Positions 15,660 to 25,191 are shown, counted from the stretch's first letter. The stretch: 64,000 nucleotides of DNA from an uncultured Chlorobiaceae bacterium (GCA_903836465.1 CAILRB010000023.1:1-64000), one strand, 5' to 3'. Numbers and translations are program-made. Notes: generated by a model not told the origin, from the sequence alone.

Positions 15660-17118
15660 CCTGGCAAGCTCCAGAAATGCTGGCGGCATACGGCCCATGG
15701 TTGCCCGCTGGGTCGTTACCGGAGAGATGAGGCTGGAAACGGCAGCTCACTTTGGTGGCGAAGGCGAGAGCTTGGCTGACATGACGCTTTTGCGTGATTC
15801 TTTGGATGGTATAACACCACTTTTTCCCGGTACTTCGCTGGCAGGTGCTCTACGCAGTCATTTAGCCGATGTGCTGGGCGGATATTTTTCTAATGAGGAT
15901 AAAGCTGTGGCCACGTTATTCGGGATGTCCCGGAAAAATGATGCTGATGGTGCACAAAGCCCATTGATCGTCTTTGATTCTTCAGGTGAGTTGCCAGATG
16001 GTCTGAAAGTGGAAATCCGTGATGGTGTTGCCATAAATTCCGCTACCGGGACGGCAGATCCTCACAAGAAGTTCGATATTGAGGTACTTCCGACAGGGAC
16101 AATTTTTCCTGTCAGAGTGGAACTTGTTGTTGAAAAGAGTGAGGAGGAGCCTAAACTTGTTACCCTTCTGGTTAAAGCTCTCGACGGACTGACCAGCGGG
16201 GAGATTTCACTCGGCATGAGGCGTTCCCGAGGGCTTGGAGCTGTTGGTGCCCGAAACTGGAAAACCAGGAGGTTTGAGTTGAACACCAGTGATGGCTGGA
16301 TAAACTGGCTGACATCGGATCATGTAAATCCCTTAGCCCATGAGACTCCGTTCAATTCAGCCCGTGAAGCCATTGAATCAGCATGTCCGGCATTGCGTTT
16401 GGAAAAGACTCCTGACGACAAGAGGTCTCGATTGGTTATTGATGTTGATTTACAACTTGACGGAGATTTGCTGGTTAGAAGCCCAGGATGCGATCCTACG
16501 GCACCGGATGCTGTCCATCTGCACAGTGCAGGAAAGCCCGTCCTGCCTGGAACGAGTTTGGCTGGCGCACTGAGGGCCCAAGCACTGAGAATTGCACGTT
16601 GTGTCCGTAGTTCTCAGAAAGACGGTGATGAATGGATCAACCGGCTTTTCGGCCCGCATATCGAAAACAAGCAGAATTCAAGCTCACCTCGACCAAGTGC
16701 ATCCAAACTGCGTGTTTCGGAAAACATCATCGGTGATAGCAAACCTCGCCGACAGACACGTATAGCCATTGACCGTTTTACAGGAGGCGTTGTATCGGGA
16801 GCACTTTTCGATGAGGAGGTTCAAGCTGGAGGTAAAATCAACGTGCGACTTGAACTGCGCCAACCGACCGAAGCTGAAACCGGCCTGATTCTCCTATTAC
16901 TCAAAGACCTTCTTTCTGGAGAGATTCCCGTTGGTGGATCGGCTTCGGTAGGCCGGGGCGTTTTCAAGGGGACGGCTAAATTGTTGCTGGAGAATGGAAA
17001 ACAATACGATATCAGCCCTGATTTGCAGGTAAAAAAAGAGGTTATGTATGACTTCAATGCTTTTATCACAAAATTTCGTGATGCAGCACAGTTAAAAGCC
17101 GGGGAGGTGATCTCATGA
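15649..17118 (+). CDS. Double Cas7 (Cas7-2x) RAMP protein
   Basis: The protein (489 residues) contains two Cas7 units in tandem. Unit 1 (about 15-225) has GITPLFPGTSLAGALRSHL and later SLGMRRSRGLGAVG; unit 2 (about 260-480) has GKPVLPGTSLAGALRAQ and VGGSASVGRGVFKG. Each unit keeps an Asp at the expected cleavage-loop position: LADMTLLRD (D44) in the first and PDAVHLHS in the second. Two target-RNA cuts are therefore expected from this subunit. I start it at ATG 15649, preceded by AGGAGG, rather than at the ORF-track start 15598, which lies well inside csx10. A similar Cas7-2x protein is a hallmark of III-D2/III-Dv complexes. Confidence 0.88.
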   Translation: MLNNLASSRNAGGIRPMVARWVVTGEMRLETAAHFGGEGESLADMTLLRDSLDGITPLFPGTSLAGALRSHLADVLGGYFSNEDKAVATLFGMSRKNDADGAQSPLIVFDSSGELPDGLKVEIRDGVAINSATGTADPHKKFDIEVLPTGTIFPVRVELVVEKSEEEPKLVTLLVKALDGLTSGEISLGMRRSRGLGAVGARNWKTRRFELNTSDGWINWLTSDHVNPLAHETPFNSAREAIESACPALRLEKTPDDKRSRLVIDVDLQLDGDLLVRSPGCDPTAPDAVHLHSAGKPVLPGTSLAGALRAQALRIARCVRSSQKDGDEWINRLFGPHIENKQNSSSPRPSASKLRVSENIIGDSKPRRQTRIAIDRFTGGVVSGALFDEEVQAGGKINVRLELRQPTEAETGLILLLLKDLLSGEIPVGGSASVGRGVFKGTAKLLLENGKQYDISPDLQVKKEVMYDFNAFITKFRDAAQLKAGEVIS

Positions 17119-17711
17119 AAGAGCCTAAAGGATGCACAATCGAACGGCTCGATAATGATGCTTGCAAAGCTGTTCTGAATTGGGTAAGGAAGGAGGGAGA
17201 ATCTTGTCAAGAAGGCACTTTTCCTTGGTTGTTGGCACATTGCCACGATGGCGTGACCTGGGGGCGATTCGATATCGTAACCAAGGATTGGCTTCTCTCT
17301 TCAAAGCCCTTTCCAACCCTTTGCCCGCAAGTGTCAGAATCCAATCTTCTTGAAATCCGACTGTTCGGTTCGGAACGGGAAATCCTTATCTGGCAAACTG
17401 AGACTGGATTTTCTGGCAGATGCCTGATTGATAAAAAAGAACAGGACAACAACGATCCCTGCCGTCCTGATAATGAAACCCGAATTTTGCTGGGGGATCG
17501 GGTTCTGGAGACTTCAAAAGGGGGTTTTACCTGCGTTGGCACTGCCAGAGGTCTCAAGCAGGCTGTACCGTTAGAATGTACGGATAATGATTTTGCAGAA
17601 GGCCGTTGGCCGCTTCGGGTAACGATGCGGCATTATTTTGAGCAAGATGATGAAACTGGTGCAGTCCGTGTGGCTGCAAGCCGCCTTGTAACTATTTTCA
17701 AGGAGAATTGA
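17115..17711 (+). CDS. csx19: Csx19-family type III-D subunit (TIGR03984)
   Basis: Csx19 is a subunit found with type III-D effector genes. The 198-residue protein shows the family features I recall: AHCHDGVTWGRFD near residue 45, NLLEIRLFGSEREILIWQ near 78-95, and the tail VTMRHYFEQDDETGAVRVAASRL. It has no known catalytic motif. It overlaps the double-cas7 gene by 4 bp (ATGA) and is followed after 3 bp by the large RAMP gene, so it is part of one polycistronic message. Confidence 0.85.
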   Translation: MKEPKGCTIERLDNDACKAVLNWVRKEGESCQEGTFPWLLAHCHDGVTWGRFDIVTKDWLLSSKPFPTLCPQVSESNLLEIRLFGSEREILIWQTETGFSGRCLIDKKEQDNNDPCRPDNETRILLGDRVLETSKGGFTCVGTARGLKQAVPLECTDNDFAEGRWPLRVTMRHYFEQDDETGAVRVAASRLVTIFKEN

Positions 17712-17714
17712 CAG

Positions 17715-20162
17715 ATGGCACTTGAACGAGGAAAATTGGTGCTCAGCAAGAAAGGAAAATCCTTGGTTGAAATAGAAGGAAAGCTTTTCAATCCAGCGCA
17801 AGGGGAGCTTTCCCAATCCATTTTGGAGCGGTTACCACAGTTGAACGGAGTAGAAGTGGAATTTGAACGAGAAGGTGGTCTGCCAAAAAAGATTCGTGAA
17901 GCTGGAGGTGTATTTGTTCCTCCTCATGCTGGTGTAACTATCAGAAAAAATGATCCTCGACATAATGAAGGTCGCAAAGAAATGCATAGCCGAACTCATG
18001 GTAGTACAATAGATATGGTACCGGATTTTCATAACCCATACAATTTTATTCCTGCTCCCCCAAGACAAACAGATGACCCTGATCTTGGCGATCATGTCCC
18101 TGTTAGCCAAGATAAATTTTACCCGGATAGAATTACAGGTCGTATCCGTGTTGGAATGGAAGCAATTACACCGCTTCTCGTTCCCGATCCAAGTAATTGC
18201 AGTGAAGATAACGGGCACAAGACATTTGAATTGCTGCGAGGCGATGACGAAAAACCATTGATTCCTTCATCAAGTATTCGGGGGCTGCTTCGTAGTGCAT
18301 TTGAAGCTGTGACAAACTCGCGGTTAGGTCGCTTTCCCAAAAAAGAGCATGGTAAGAGACTTGCTTATCGAATGGATGTTAAGGATGGACTTAAATTAAT
18401 TCCGGCTCGGATTGAGAATGGACTAATTCATTTGTTAACCGGCACCTCAGAGATTGGGCAGAATGGTGTTCCAAGGGGGTCTCAGTATGCTGCATGGCTT
18501 CCAAGGTACAGTGGACGTGATAAGGTCACGTTCACAGAATATACAGTAAAATATCCTGACGGCTCACTTCCTCAGCATGGAGACGAGGTAGATTGCCAAG
18601 TGGAGTTGACTACACATAGCCGTAATAAATTCAAATATTGGAAAATTGTTAAGGTCGAAAAAATAGGAAAAGCACATCAAATATATCGAAATAACTTAGC
18701 AGAAGGGATACGACAAATCCGTGGTTGGGTTTGTATCACTAATCCTAACATTAATAGCAAGCATGATGAACGGGTATTTTTCTTTTCTCCAACTGAATCC
18801 GGTTTACAGAAACAGACGTCATTCCCACTTAAAGAAGTGCATCGGCAGATGTGGCGTGAGCTTATCGAAAACTACCAAGATATTCATCAGGATGAGTTAA
18901 AAAAAAGAGATGATAACAAGGAGGCATATTACCAATACTTCGATCATGACCCAGGGCGTACGGCATGGTCAAGGCATGTTTATTCAAAAGCCGACAAAGA
19001 ATTGCAGGAAGGGACAATCTGCTATGTGAGATTATCAAGAGACAAACAAGACGTGGAAGCTCTTTTTCCAGTCATGATTGCCAGAGAGCTTTATTCTTCT
19101 TCTCCTTGGGAGTTGTTGCATTCTTCGCTTAGACCGGCGTCAAAGATATCTGAACTGTCACCAGCAGATCGTGTTTTTGGTTGGGTGCAGGCTGATTCTG
19201 AAGTTGAACAAGGGGAATCAAACTCTCAAACAGCAGTTCGGGGTTTGTTGCGTGTCGGACGGGTGAGATGCGAGTCATCTGTGGAGGATGCCATCAAAGT
19301 ATTTGCAGGGGATGGATTGCCATTGGCTATTCTTGCAGCTCCCAAGCCGCAGCAGGGTTGTTTTTATGTGGCTAATAAATCGAAAAATGGTGAGGCGCAA
19401 GGAAACGGGTTATCTAAAGTTGAGGCAGGATACTCTCTTGAAAAGGGGCTTCGTGGTCGCAAAGTTTACCCGCACCATCATCATAACAGCATATCAGAAA
19501 GTCATTGGGAAAATCCAATGACAGATCGAACACAAGAGAAGCAAGGGCCTTGGCAGGAATATCGGCGTCCTGATAGTGAAAAATTGCGGGATGAGCAAAA
19601 CCGTTCGATGCTTGGTTGGGTAAAGCCAGGCTGTCGCTTTGTTTTTGATATCCATGTGACAAATCTTTCTAAAGTGGAGTTAGGGGCATTATTATACTTT
19701 CTGCAACTCCCGAAAAATCATTTTCATCGTTTTGGCGGAGGCAAACCGCTCGGTTTCGGAAGCGTGCGGTTGTCGGTTACTGACTGCGAACTAATGACCG
19801 AGGATGCCTTGCGAGAAAGGTATTGTTCATGGGATTCTATAAGTAAGCTTGATAATATCTCGGAAGATGCGGTTGCCGTTTTCAGGGATGCTGTTCACCG
19901 CGCTTACGGCCAAAATCATCAAGGGAGTTTTGAGCAAATTCCGTTTATAAAGGCGTTTTTACGTGCTTGTACAGGTTTCGATGACCATTTGCCCATCCAT
20001 TACCCTCGAACCACCGAAAGTGGTCAACCCGGGCCACCCAATCCTAAAGGTGAGTCTTTCAAATGGTTCGTAGCAAATGAAAAAAGTGCAGCACGTTGTG
20101 CTCTTCACGATCTTGCAACTGATAACGGCTTGCCTACCTTGAAGGATCGTCAACCTCATTGA
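17715..20162 (+). CDS. Large RAMP protein, TIGR03986-like (Cas7 with insertion)
   Basis: This 815-residue protein matches the TIGR03986 RAMP family found with csx10 and csx19. An N-terminal domain of about 130 residues precedes the first RAMP strand ITGRIRVGMEAITPLLVPD. Then come KPLIPSSSIRGLLRSAFEAV (about 187-206), a long middle region, and a C-terminal RAMP half with GCRFVFDIHVTNLS and the glycine loop HRFGGGKPLGFGSVRLS (about 673-690). The position matching the Csm3 catalytic Asp reads HKTFELLRGDD, with no clear counterpart, so this subunit may not cut RNA. It corresponds to the Cas7-insertion subunit of III-D2/III-Dv complexes. It follows csx19 by 3 bp and ends 100-180 bp before cas6. 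Confidence 0.83.
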   Translation: MALERGKLVLSKKGKSLVEIEGKLFNPAQGELSQSILERLPQLNGVEVEFEREGGLPKKIREAGGVFVPPHAGVTIRKNDPRHNEGRKEMHSRTHGSTIDMVPDFHNPYNFIPAPPRQTDDPDLGDHVPVSQDKFYPDRITGRIRVGMEAITPLLVPDPSNCSEDNGHKTFELLRGDDEKPLIPSSSIRGLLRSAFEAVTNSRLGRFPKKEHGKRLAYRMDVKDGLKLIPARIENGLIHLLTGTSEIGQNGVPRGSQYAAWLPRYSGRDKVTFTEYTVKYPDGSLPQHGDEVDCQVELTTHSRNKFKYWKIVKVEKIGKAHQIYRNNLAEGIRQIRGWVCITNPNINSKHDERVFFFSPTESGLQKQTSFPLKEVHRQMWRELIENYQDIHQDELKKRDDNKEAYYQYFDHDPGRTAWSRHVYSKADKELQEGTICYVRLSRDKQDVEALFPVMIARELYSSSPWELLHSSLRPASKISELSPADRVFGWVQADSEVEQGESNSQTAVRGLLRVGRVRCESSVEDAIKVFAGDGLPLAILAAPKPQQGCFYVANKSKNGEAQGNGLSKVEAGYSLEKGLRGRKVYPHHHHNSISESHWENPMTDRTQEKQGPWQEYRRPDSEKLRDEQNRSMLGWVKPGCRFVFDIHVTNLSKVELGALLYFLQLPKNHFHRFGGGKPLGFGSVRLSVTDCELMTEDALRERYCSWDSISKLDNISEDAVAVFRDAVHRAYGQNHQGSFEQIPFIKAFLRACTGFDDHLPIHYPRTTESGQPGPPNPKGESFKWFVANEKSAARCALHDLATDNGLPTLKDRQPH

Positions 20163-20346
20163 ATGTGCTGTTGGAATACGATCTGTTAATGAATCTTGAT
20201 GACTGTTTTGGAACCGCTTTGAAACCGTATTACGCAATTTTTTATTGAAACAGGAGTAAGTGAATTGTTGGACGCAGATGGACAATACCTCTTCAGGAAG
20301 CGCCAATTTCACAGTGTACAAAATCTTATAATTGCACTCCAAAATA

Positions 20347-21197
20347 TGCGCATCACCCTCGAACTATCCCACCGCAAACGGACAGTGACGCTGCCAATAA
20401 ACAACAGCCACCTCATCTCCTCCCTCATCTACAACATCGTTGATAAAAGCTCAAGCGACTACGCCGAGCGGTTGCATGAGCAAGGATACAGGTTGCAGAA
20501 CAGGGCTTTCAAGCTGTTCACTTTTTCACCGCTTTATCCCGGAAACCACCATAAGTGGGTGATGCACGAGAACGGGACAATGAGCACTGCCGAGGCATTA
20601 CTGCATGTTACGGTCTCTTCTCCAAAGAATGAGTTTATTGAGCATCTGGTGATTGGCTTGTTGCAGGAGCCGTTGGTCTTGGTCGGGAATCAACGGTTCA
20701 AGGTTGAGACGGTTCGCAAGCTTGATTCACCTGACTTGAGTGACAACATGCCGTTTATCATGCTTTCACCTTTGGTCTGTACTACAAAGCGTGAGCTTGA
20801 GCAGTATCCTCAGTATCTTTTTCCGGGTGATTCGGAGTTTGAACGGGTTTTGCTTGAAAATCTTTTGCGGAAATATCAGGTGCTGCATGGGCGTGAGTTT
20901 GCCTGCACAAGTGAGCAATTCAGCTTTTCGATTGATCATGCTTATGTCGAGCGGATGAATGGTAAAATTCAGAAGTTGATCACCCTGAAGGAGGGGAGAA
21001 GTGATGAAACAAAAATCAAGGGTACGCTTGCACCGTTCAGGCTTCAAGCTCCTCGTGAACTGATTGAGGTTGGGTATGAGTGCGGGTTTGGGGAAAAGAA
21101 TTCGCAGGGTTTTGGGATGGTGAAGCTTGATACTACTCATCCCACTGACGATGTAAAGGATGGGCATCCGGCAAATAGAGAGATATCTGATCTGTGA
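20347..21197 (+). CDS. cas6: Cas6 pre-crRNA endoribonuclease
   Basis: Cas6 cuts the array transcript within each repeat. From ATG 20347 the protein is 283 residues. It starts MRITLELSHRKRTVTLPINN, with LISSLIYNIVDK typical of the first RAMP fold and HEQGYRLQNRAFKLFTFSPL in the region that usually holds the catalytic His. It ends with the glycine loop YECGFGEKNSQGFGMVKL. The start is uncertain. A TTG at 20265, in frame and eight bases after AGGAG, would add 27 residues, whereas the ATG fits the family start but lacks a ribosome-binding site. The gap after the RAMP gene suggests looser coupling than in the rest of the operon. Confidence 0.9.
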
Positions 21198-21268
21198 CCA
21201 GCGAAGTGGTTGGTAGTGAACGGGTCTTTATGAAACTTCCCACTTTTTGAGGTGCTTAAGGGATAAGT

Positions 21269-21287
21269 ATGTCGATACGATCGACAT
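21269..21287. repeat. Inverted repeat ATGTCGA-N5-TCGACAT
   Basis: Two perfect 7-bp arms flank TACGA. The arms share ATGTCGA with the larger inverted repeat 10 bp downstream, so the same sequence appears four times, alternating in orientation, within 60 bp. It lies between cas6 and batA. Confidence 0.6.
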
Positions 21288-21297
21288 GTTGTTGTGA

Positions 21298-21328
21298 TAT
21301 GTCGAAAAAGTCGCCATTTTTCGACATA
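21298..21328. repeat. Inverted repeat, 12-bp arms TATGTCGAAAAA / TTTTTCGACATA
   Basis: Perfect 12-bp arms flank a 7-base loop (GTCGCCA), enough for a strong hairpin in RNA. No T-run follows, but the right arm itself begins with five Ts, so it might act as a weak terminator for cas6. Alternatively, with the neighbouring repeat, it may be an operator or the scar of a small mobile element at the island's edge. Confidence 0.6.
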
Positions 21329-21374
21329 GAGACAGTTGTTGTAGCTCAATAGTCTCTCGTGAAAAAATCTGCCT

Positions 21375-22379
21375 ATGCCTGAATGGTTATCACATATCCC
21401 TCGTCTTGAACTGGCGGAACCCTGGTGGCTGTTGCTGTTGCCGTTGTTGGCTGTTGCGGCCTGGTTGAAGGAGCGGCTTCAGGATAAGAGTCCTGCGATA
21501 CTTTTTCCGGGCCTTGAGCGACTCAAGGCTTCGGGATTTGAGGCGCGCCGGTGGTTGACTGTTGTGCCTCAGTGGCTGCGGGGGAGTGCGGTGGTGTTTT
21601 GTGTTCTGGCATTGACGGGACCCCGTCTTCTTATCCGCCAGAGTGAAGCTGAGGCGCGGGGTATTGATGTGATGCTGGCGCTTGATATTTCGGAGTCGAT
21701 GTTGCAGAAGGATTTTGCCGGTAAAAGCCGTCTTGATGCCGCAAGGGAGGTTGCCCGCAATTTTGTGCTGCGTCGATCGAATGACCGGATGGGTCTGGTG
21801 GTTTTTCGGGGAAAGGGGTACACGCAGTGTCCGCTGACGCTCGATCATGAGGTGCTTGCCATGTTGCTTGACCACCTCTCTCCAAAGGTGATACAGGATG
21901 ATGGTACGGCTATCGGCACGGCAATTCTTATTGCGGTGAACCGGCTCAAGGTATCGGAGTCGTCGAACAAGGTTATTATTCTGGTGACGGATGGTGAAAA
22001 TAATGCCGGAGAGGTTGGCCCGGCAACGGCTGCCGGGCTTGCTGCACGCAACGGAATAAGGATTTATGCTATTAACGCAGGGTTTAAAACTGTTGAAGGT
22101 CGGCAGGATGTTGCAGGGGAACGTGGCGGCGATCCACTGCGGGATGAGGAGTCGCTTCAGGGGATTGCCCGGACAACGGGCGGCGGCTATTTCAGGGTGG
22201 ATGATCCGGCAGGATTTGATAAAACGATAAGCACTATTGATCGGCAGGAAAAGAGCCGTCATGCGGGGCCGGTGATGGAGCACCGTTCTGGATTGTTTTT
22301 CTTTTTTTTGCTGGGGGCGGTGGTACTGCTCTTGCTTGAAGTTATGTTGTCAAATACTCGATTGTTGAGGGTGCCGTAG
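21375..22379 (+). CDS. batA: BatA-like von Willebrand factor A membrane protein
   Basis: The 334-residue protein has an N-terminal hydrophobic segment (PWWLLLLPLLAVAAWL), a second near 62-80, a VWA domain and a C-terminal membrane helix (LFFFFLLGAVVLLLLEVML). The MIDAS motif is intact: DISES in VMLALDISESML (about 100), with a later Thr (CPLTLD) and Asp (VTDGEN). Bat proteins are periplasm-facing or cytoplasm-facing membrane proteins linked to oxygen tolerance in Bacteroidetes and relatives; the exact role is unknown. It is followed 32 bp later by a paralogue. This pair begins the ordinary chromosome after the defence island. Confidence 0.88.
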   Translation: MPEWLSHIPRLELAEPWWLLLLPLLAVAAWLKERLQDKSPAILFPGLERLKASGFEARRWLTVVPQWLRGSAVVFCVLALTGPRLLIRQSEAEARGIDVMLALDISESMLQKDFAGKSRLDAAREVARNFVLRRSNDRMGLVVFRGKGYTQCPLTLDHEVLAMLLDHLSPKVIQDDGTAIGTAILIAVNRLKVSESSNKVIILVTDGENNAGEVGPATAAGLAARNGIRIYAINAGFKTVEGRQDVAGERGGDPLRDEESLQGIARTTGGGYFRVDDPAGFDKTISTIDRQEKSRHAGPVMEHRSGLFFFFLLGAVVLLLLEVMLSNTRLLRVP

Positions 22380-22411
22380 TCTCGAAATGTTGAGTGGACG
22401 GGAGTGTGCCT

Positions 22412-23428
22412 ATGTGTTTTACCTGGCCTGAAAATATTGTTTATCTGCTTTTGCTGATACCGCTTGCCGTGTTTCTTGGCTATGGTGTCATGCGGGCGTT
22501 CCATGTTCGCGAAGCCCTTGTGGGGTCCGATACGGCTGAGGCGATCATGCCCCGTTTGCGATTGGGAATGGTGTTGCTGAAAAAAGGGCTGCTTTTTTCA
22601 GCTATTGCCTTGCTGCTTGTTGCCTTGACCGGTCCCCGATTTTGCAGCGGGGGCCGGCCGGTGCCGCGCAAAGGTGCTGATCTGGTGTTTATGCTTGATA
22701 TTTCCCGCAGCATGATGGCGCGCGATGTGCTTCCTGACCGTCTCGGGCAGGCGAAACAGGAGATAAGCAGCATCAGCCATGCCGTGCGAGGCGGCCGGAG
22801 GGCTATTCTTCTTTTTGCCGGCGCGCCGCTGGTGCAGTGCCCTCTGACGACCGACAAGGAGGCGTTCGATGCGCTGCTTGGCATGGCTTCGCCTGATCTT
22901 ATTGAGGATCAGGGCACCTCTTTTCGCCAGGCCCTTCAGCTTGCCGCTTCTCTTCTCGAGCCTGGATCGGAAAATCGCCTGGCGCCGGGACTCAAAGGTG
23001 AAAAGATTCTGGTGCTGTTGAGTGATGGTGAGGATCATGCCGGTGATATCCAGGCCGCAGCGCAGCAATTGAAAAAGGCGGGCGTTCATCTTTTTGTGAT
23101 AGGAGTTGGCATGCGTCAGCCGGTTGCGATTCCGCTGGGCGGGGGCGTCCTTAAACGGGATGAACATGGCCAGGTGGTGATGAGCAGTTTCAAGCCTGAA
23201 ACGTTGCAGGAGCTGGCTCGTGATGCGGGTGGCTTATACTACCGCAGCAGGGCGGAACACACTGTTTTTGCTGAGGTTTCTGAAAGGATTAACCGCATGG
23301 AGGCCGCTTCTCGCTGGATGATGGAGCCTGCTGAGCATGACGCATCGCTTACCCGTACCCTTCTTGCGGCAGCTCTTTTTCTCCTGCTTTCTGAAACCAT
23401 ACCTGGAAAAGGAGCGGGACGACGATAA
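22412..23428 (+). CDS. batB: BatB-like von Willebrand factor A membrane protein
   Basis: A paralogue of the preceding gene, it has two N-terminal membrane segments (IVYLLLLIPLAVFLGYG and KGLLFSAIALLLVALTG), a VWA domain and a C-terminal helix (LLAAALFLLLSET). The MIDAS motif reads FMLDISRSMMARD, and LLSDGEDHAG supplies the later Asp. I start it at ATG 22412, seven bases after GGGAG, giving 338 residues; the ORF-track GTG at 22394 adds six residues without a better site. BatA and BatB normally act together. No batC, batD or moxR gene is visible on either side, so the operon is reduced to two genes here. Confidence 0.86.
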   Translation: MCFTWPENIVYLLLLIPLAVFLGYGVMRAFHVREALVGSDTAEAIMPRLRLGMVLLKKGLLFSAIALLLVALTGPRFCSGGRPVPRKGADLVFMLDISRSMMARDVLPDRLGQAKQEISSISHAVRGGRRAILLFAGAPLVQCPLTTDKEAFDALLGMASPDLIEDQGTSFRQALQLAASLLEPGSENRLAPGLKGEKILVLLSDGEDHAGDIQAAAQQLKKAGVHLFVIGVGMRQPVAIPLGGGVLKRDEHGQVVMSSFKPETLQELARDAGGLYYRSRAEHTVFAEVSERINRMEAASRWMMEPAEHDASLTRTLLAAALFLLLSETIPGKGAGRR

Positions 23429-23539
23429 AGGAGTGTGCAGGGTATCAAGCATGGCCCTTTCTTGTTGCAAAAAATTGTTACATTGCTTATTACAATCAAA
23501 GTAATAGCAGTCCATTATCAGACGAAACACAGAACCGTT

Positions 23540-23836
23540 ATGGAGCAGCAGAATACAGGTCTAAGAGCTCTTGACTCTATCGAAAGGGCGAAACTGGGAA
23601 TCAAGGTTTTTAACATGCCTTTTGATCAAGCTGAAGAGGTGATTGATGACTATGTCAGTCAGGGAAATTATGATCCGGCCTCCGTGGAACTTTTCAAGGA
23701 GCAGCTTGATACCCAGCGTCACATTCAGGAGAAAAGCGTTGAGATTTTTTCTACCGGCGCCCAGATTCTTCGGCTGGTGATCAATGCTGTTGTAAAAAAC
23801 ATGCCATCGTCTACGGGAGATACTTCTCATTCCTGA
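23540..23836 (+). CDS. Conserved-looking hypothetical protein, 98 residues
   Basis: I do not recognise this small acidic protein. From ATG 23540 it reads MEQQNTGLRALDSIERAKLG, then FDQAEEVIDDYVSQGNYDPASVELF and a helical C terminus IFSTGAQILRLVINAVV. It is probably all-helical and soluble. The longer ORF in the track adds a non-coding-looking hydrophobic start. It lies between batB and clpB on the same strand. Confidence 0.6.
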   Translation: MEQQNTGLRALDSIERAKLGIKVFNMPFDQAEEVIDDYVSQGNYDPASVELFKEQLDTQRHIQEKSVEIFSTGAQILRLVINAVVKNMPSSTGDTSHS

Positions 23837-23868
23837 ACCTGAACATTGTATAATAAAGACTCAGAATT

Positions 23869-25191
23869 ATGCAATTTGATCCTAACAGATTCACTCTGAA
23901 AGCCCAGGAGGCTTTACAGGCGGCGTCAACGCTTGCTGGCAGCCGACAGCATCAGCAGATTGAACCCGAACATCTGCTTTTTGCCATGTTTGACGATAAA
24001 AGCAGTATTGCCATGCAGATAGCGCAGAAGCTTGAGGCTCCTGCCGAAACGTTGCAAGCGGCGCTTAACCGGGAAATTGAGAGGATTCCCAAGGTGACCG
24101 GAGCATCGGCTACGGGCCAGTATCTTTCGCAAAATCTTGCAAAGGTGTTTGATGTGGCTTTGAAAGAGGCCGAAAATCTGAAGGATGACTATATCAGTTC
24201 TGAGCATCTTCTGATTGCTCTGAGCGAAGCCGGTGTTACGGTGTCGCGCATGCTGCAGGATGCCGGATTCAGTCGCAACGCCATTCTCAAGGTGCTTGCC
24301 ACCATCAGGGGGACGCAGCGGGTGACCAGCCAGAGCGCTGAGGAAACCTACAATTCACTGAAAAAATATTCGCGCAATCTCAATGACCAGGCGCGCAAGG
24401 GCAAGCTCGATCCGGTTATCGGGCGTGACGAGGAGATTCGCAGGGTGCTGCAGATCCTTAGTCGCCGAACCAAGAACAATCCTGTCCTTATCGGTGAGCC
24501 GGGAGTCGGCAAGACGGCGCTGGTGGAAGGTATTGCGCAACGCATTGTGGCTGGTGACGTGCCTGAAAACCTCAAGAGCAAACAGATTGCGGCGCTTGAT
24601 ATTGCGCAGCTTGTTGCGGGTGCGAAGTTTCGCGGGGAGTTTGAGGAGCGTTTGAAAGCTGTCGTGCGCGAGGTGCAGTCGTCTGATGGCGAGATTATTC
24701 TGTTTATTGATGAACTTCATCTGCTGGTGGGAGCCGGTTCTGCCGAAGGCTCAATGGATGCCGCCAATATTCTCAAGCCTGCGCTTGCGCGCGGTGAACT
24801 TCGCTGTATTGGTGCCACGACGCTTGATGAGTATCGCAAGCATATTGAAAAAGATGCGGCCCTTGAGCGCCGGTTCCAGACGGTACTGGTCGATCAGCCG
24901 AGTGTTGAGGATACGGTCTCCATTTTGCGCGGTCTCAAGGAGAAATATGAGATTCATCATGGCGTTCGTATCAAGGATGCGGCTATCGTCGCGGCAGCAG
25001 AGCTTTCCAACCGCTATATTGCAGATCGTTTTCTGCCCGATAAGGCCATCGATCTGATTGACGAAGCCTCTTCTCGCCTCAGGCTGGAAATAGACAGCAG
25101 TCCCGAAGAGCTTGACCGGATAAACCGCGAAATCCGCCGTCTTGAAATTGAACGTGAGGCACTGAAGCGCGAAATTGAAATCGGAGGATAG
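23869..25191 (+). CDS. clpB: ClpB-like chaperone, truncated after the first ATPase domain
   Basis: ClpB is normally a disaggregase of about 860-880 residues with two AAA+ domains. This ORF has 440 residues. It holds the N domain ([16 protein letters not shown], 1-145) and AAA-1 with Walker [10 protein letters not shown] (about 208-216), Walker [11 protein letters not shown] (about 279-288) and the arginine finger region DAALERRFQ. It stops at the beginning of the coiled-coil middle domain ([16 protein letters not shown]). AAA-2 and the C-terminal oligomerisation domain are missing. I looked for them in the 57 bp that follow and found none; a different gene starts there. The product is unlikely to disaggregate proteins alone. 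A full copy could exist elsewhere in the genome. Confidence 0.88.
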   Translation: MQFDPNRFTLKAQEALQAASTLAGSRQHQQIEPEHLLFAMFDDKSSIAMQIAQKLEAPAETLQAALNREIERIPKVTGASATGQYLSQNLAKVFDVALKEAENLKDDYISSEHLLIALSEAGVTVSRMLQDAGFSRNAILKVLATIRGTQRVTSQSAEETYNSLKKYSRNLNDQARKGKLDPVIGRDEEIRRVLQILSRRTKNNPVLIGEPGVGKTALVEGIAQRIVAGDVPENLKSKQIAALDIAQLVAGAKFRGEFEERLKAVVREVQSSDGEIILFIDELHLLVGAGSAEGSMDAANILKPALARGELRCIGATTLDEYRKHIEKDAALERRFQTVLVDQPSVEDTVSILRGLKEKYEIHHGVRIKDAAIVAAAELSNRYIADRFLPDKAIDLIDEASSRLRLEIDSSPEELDRINREIRRLEIEREALKREIEIGG

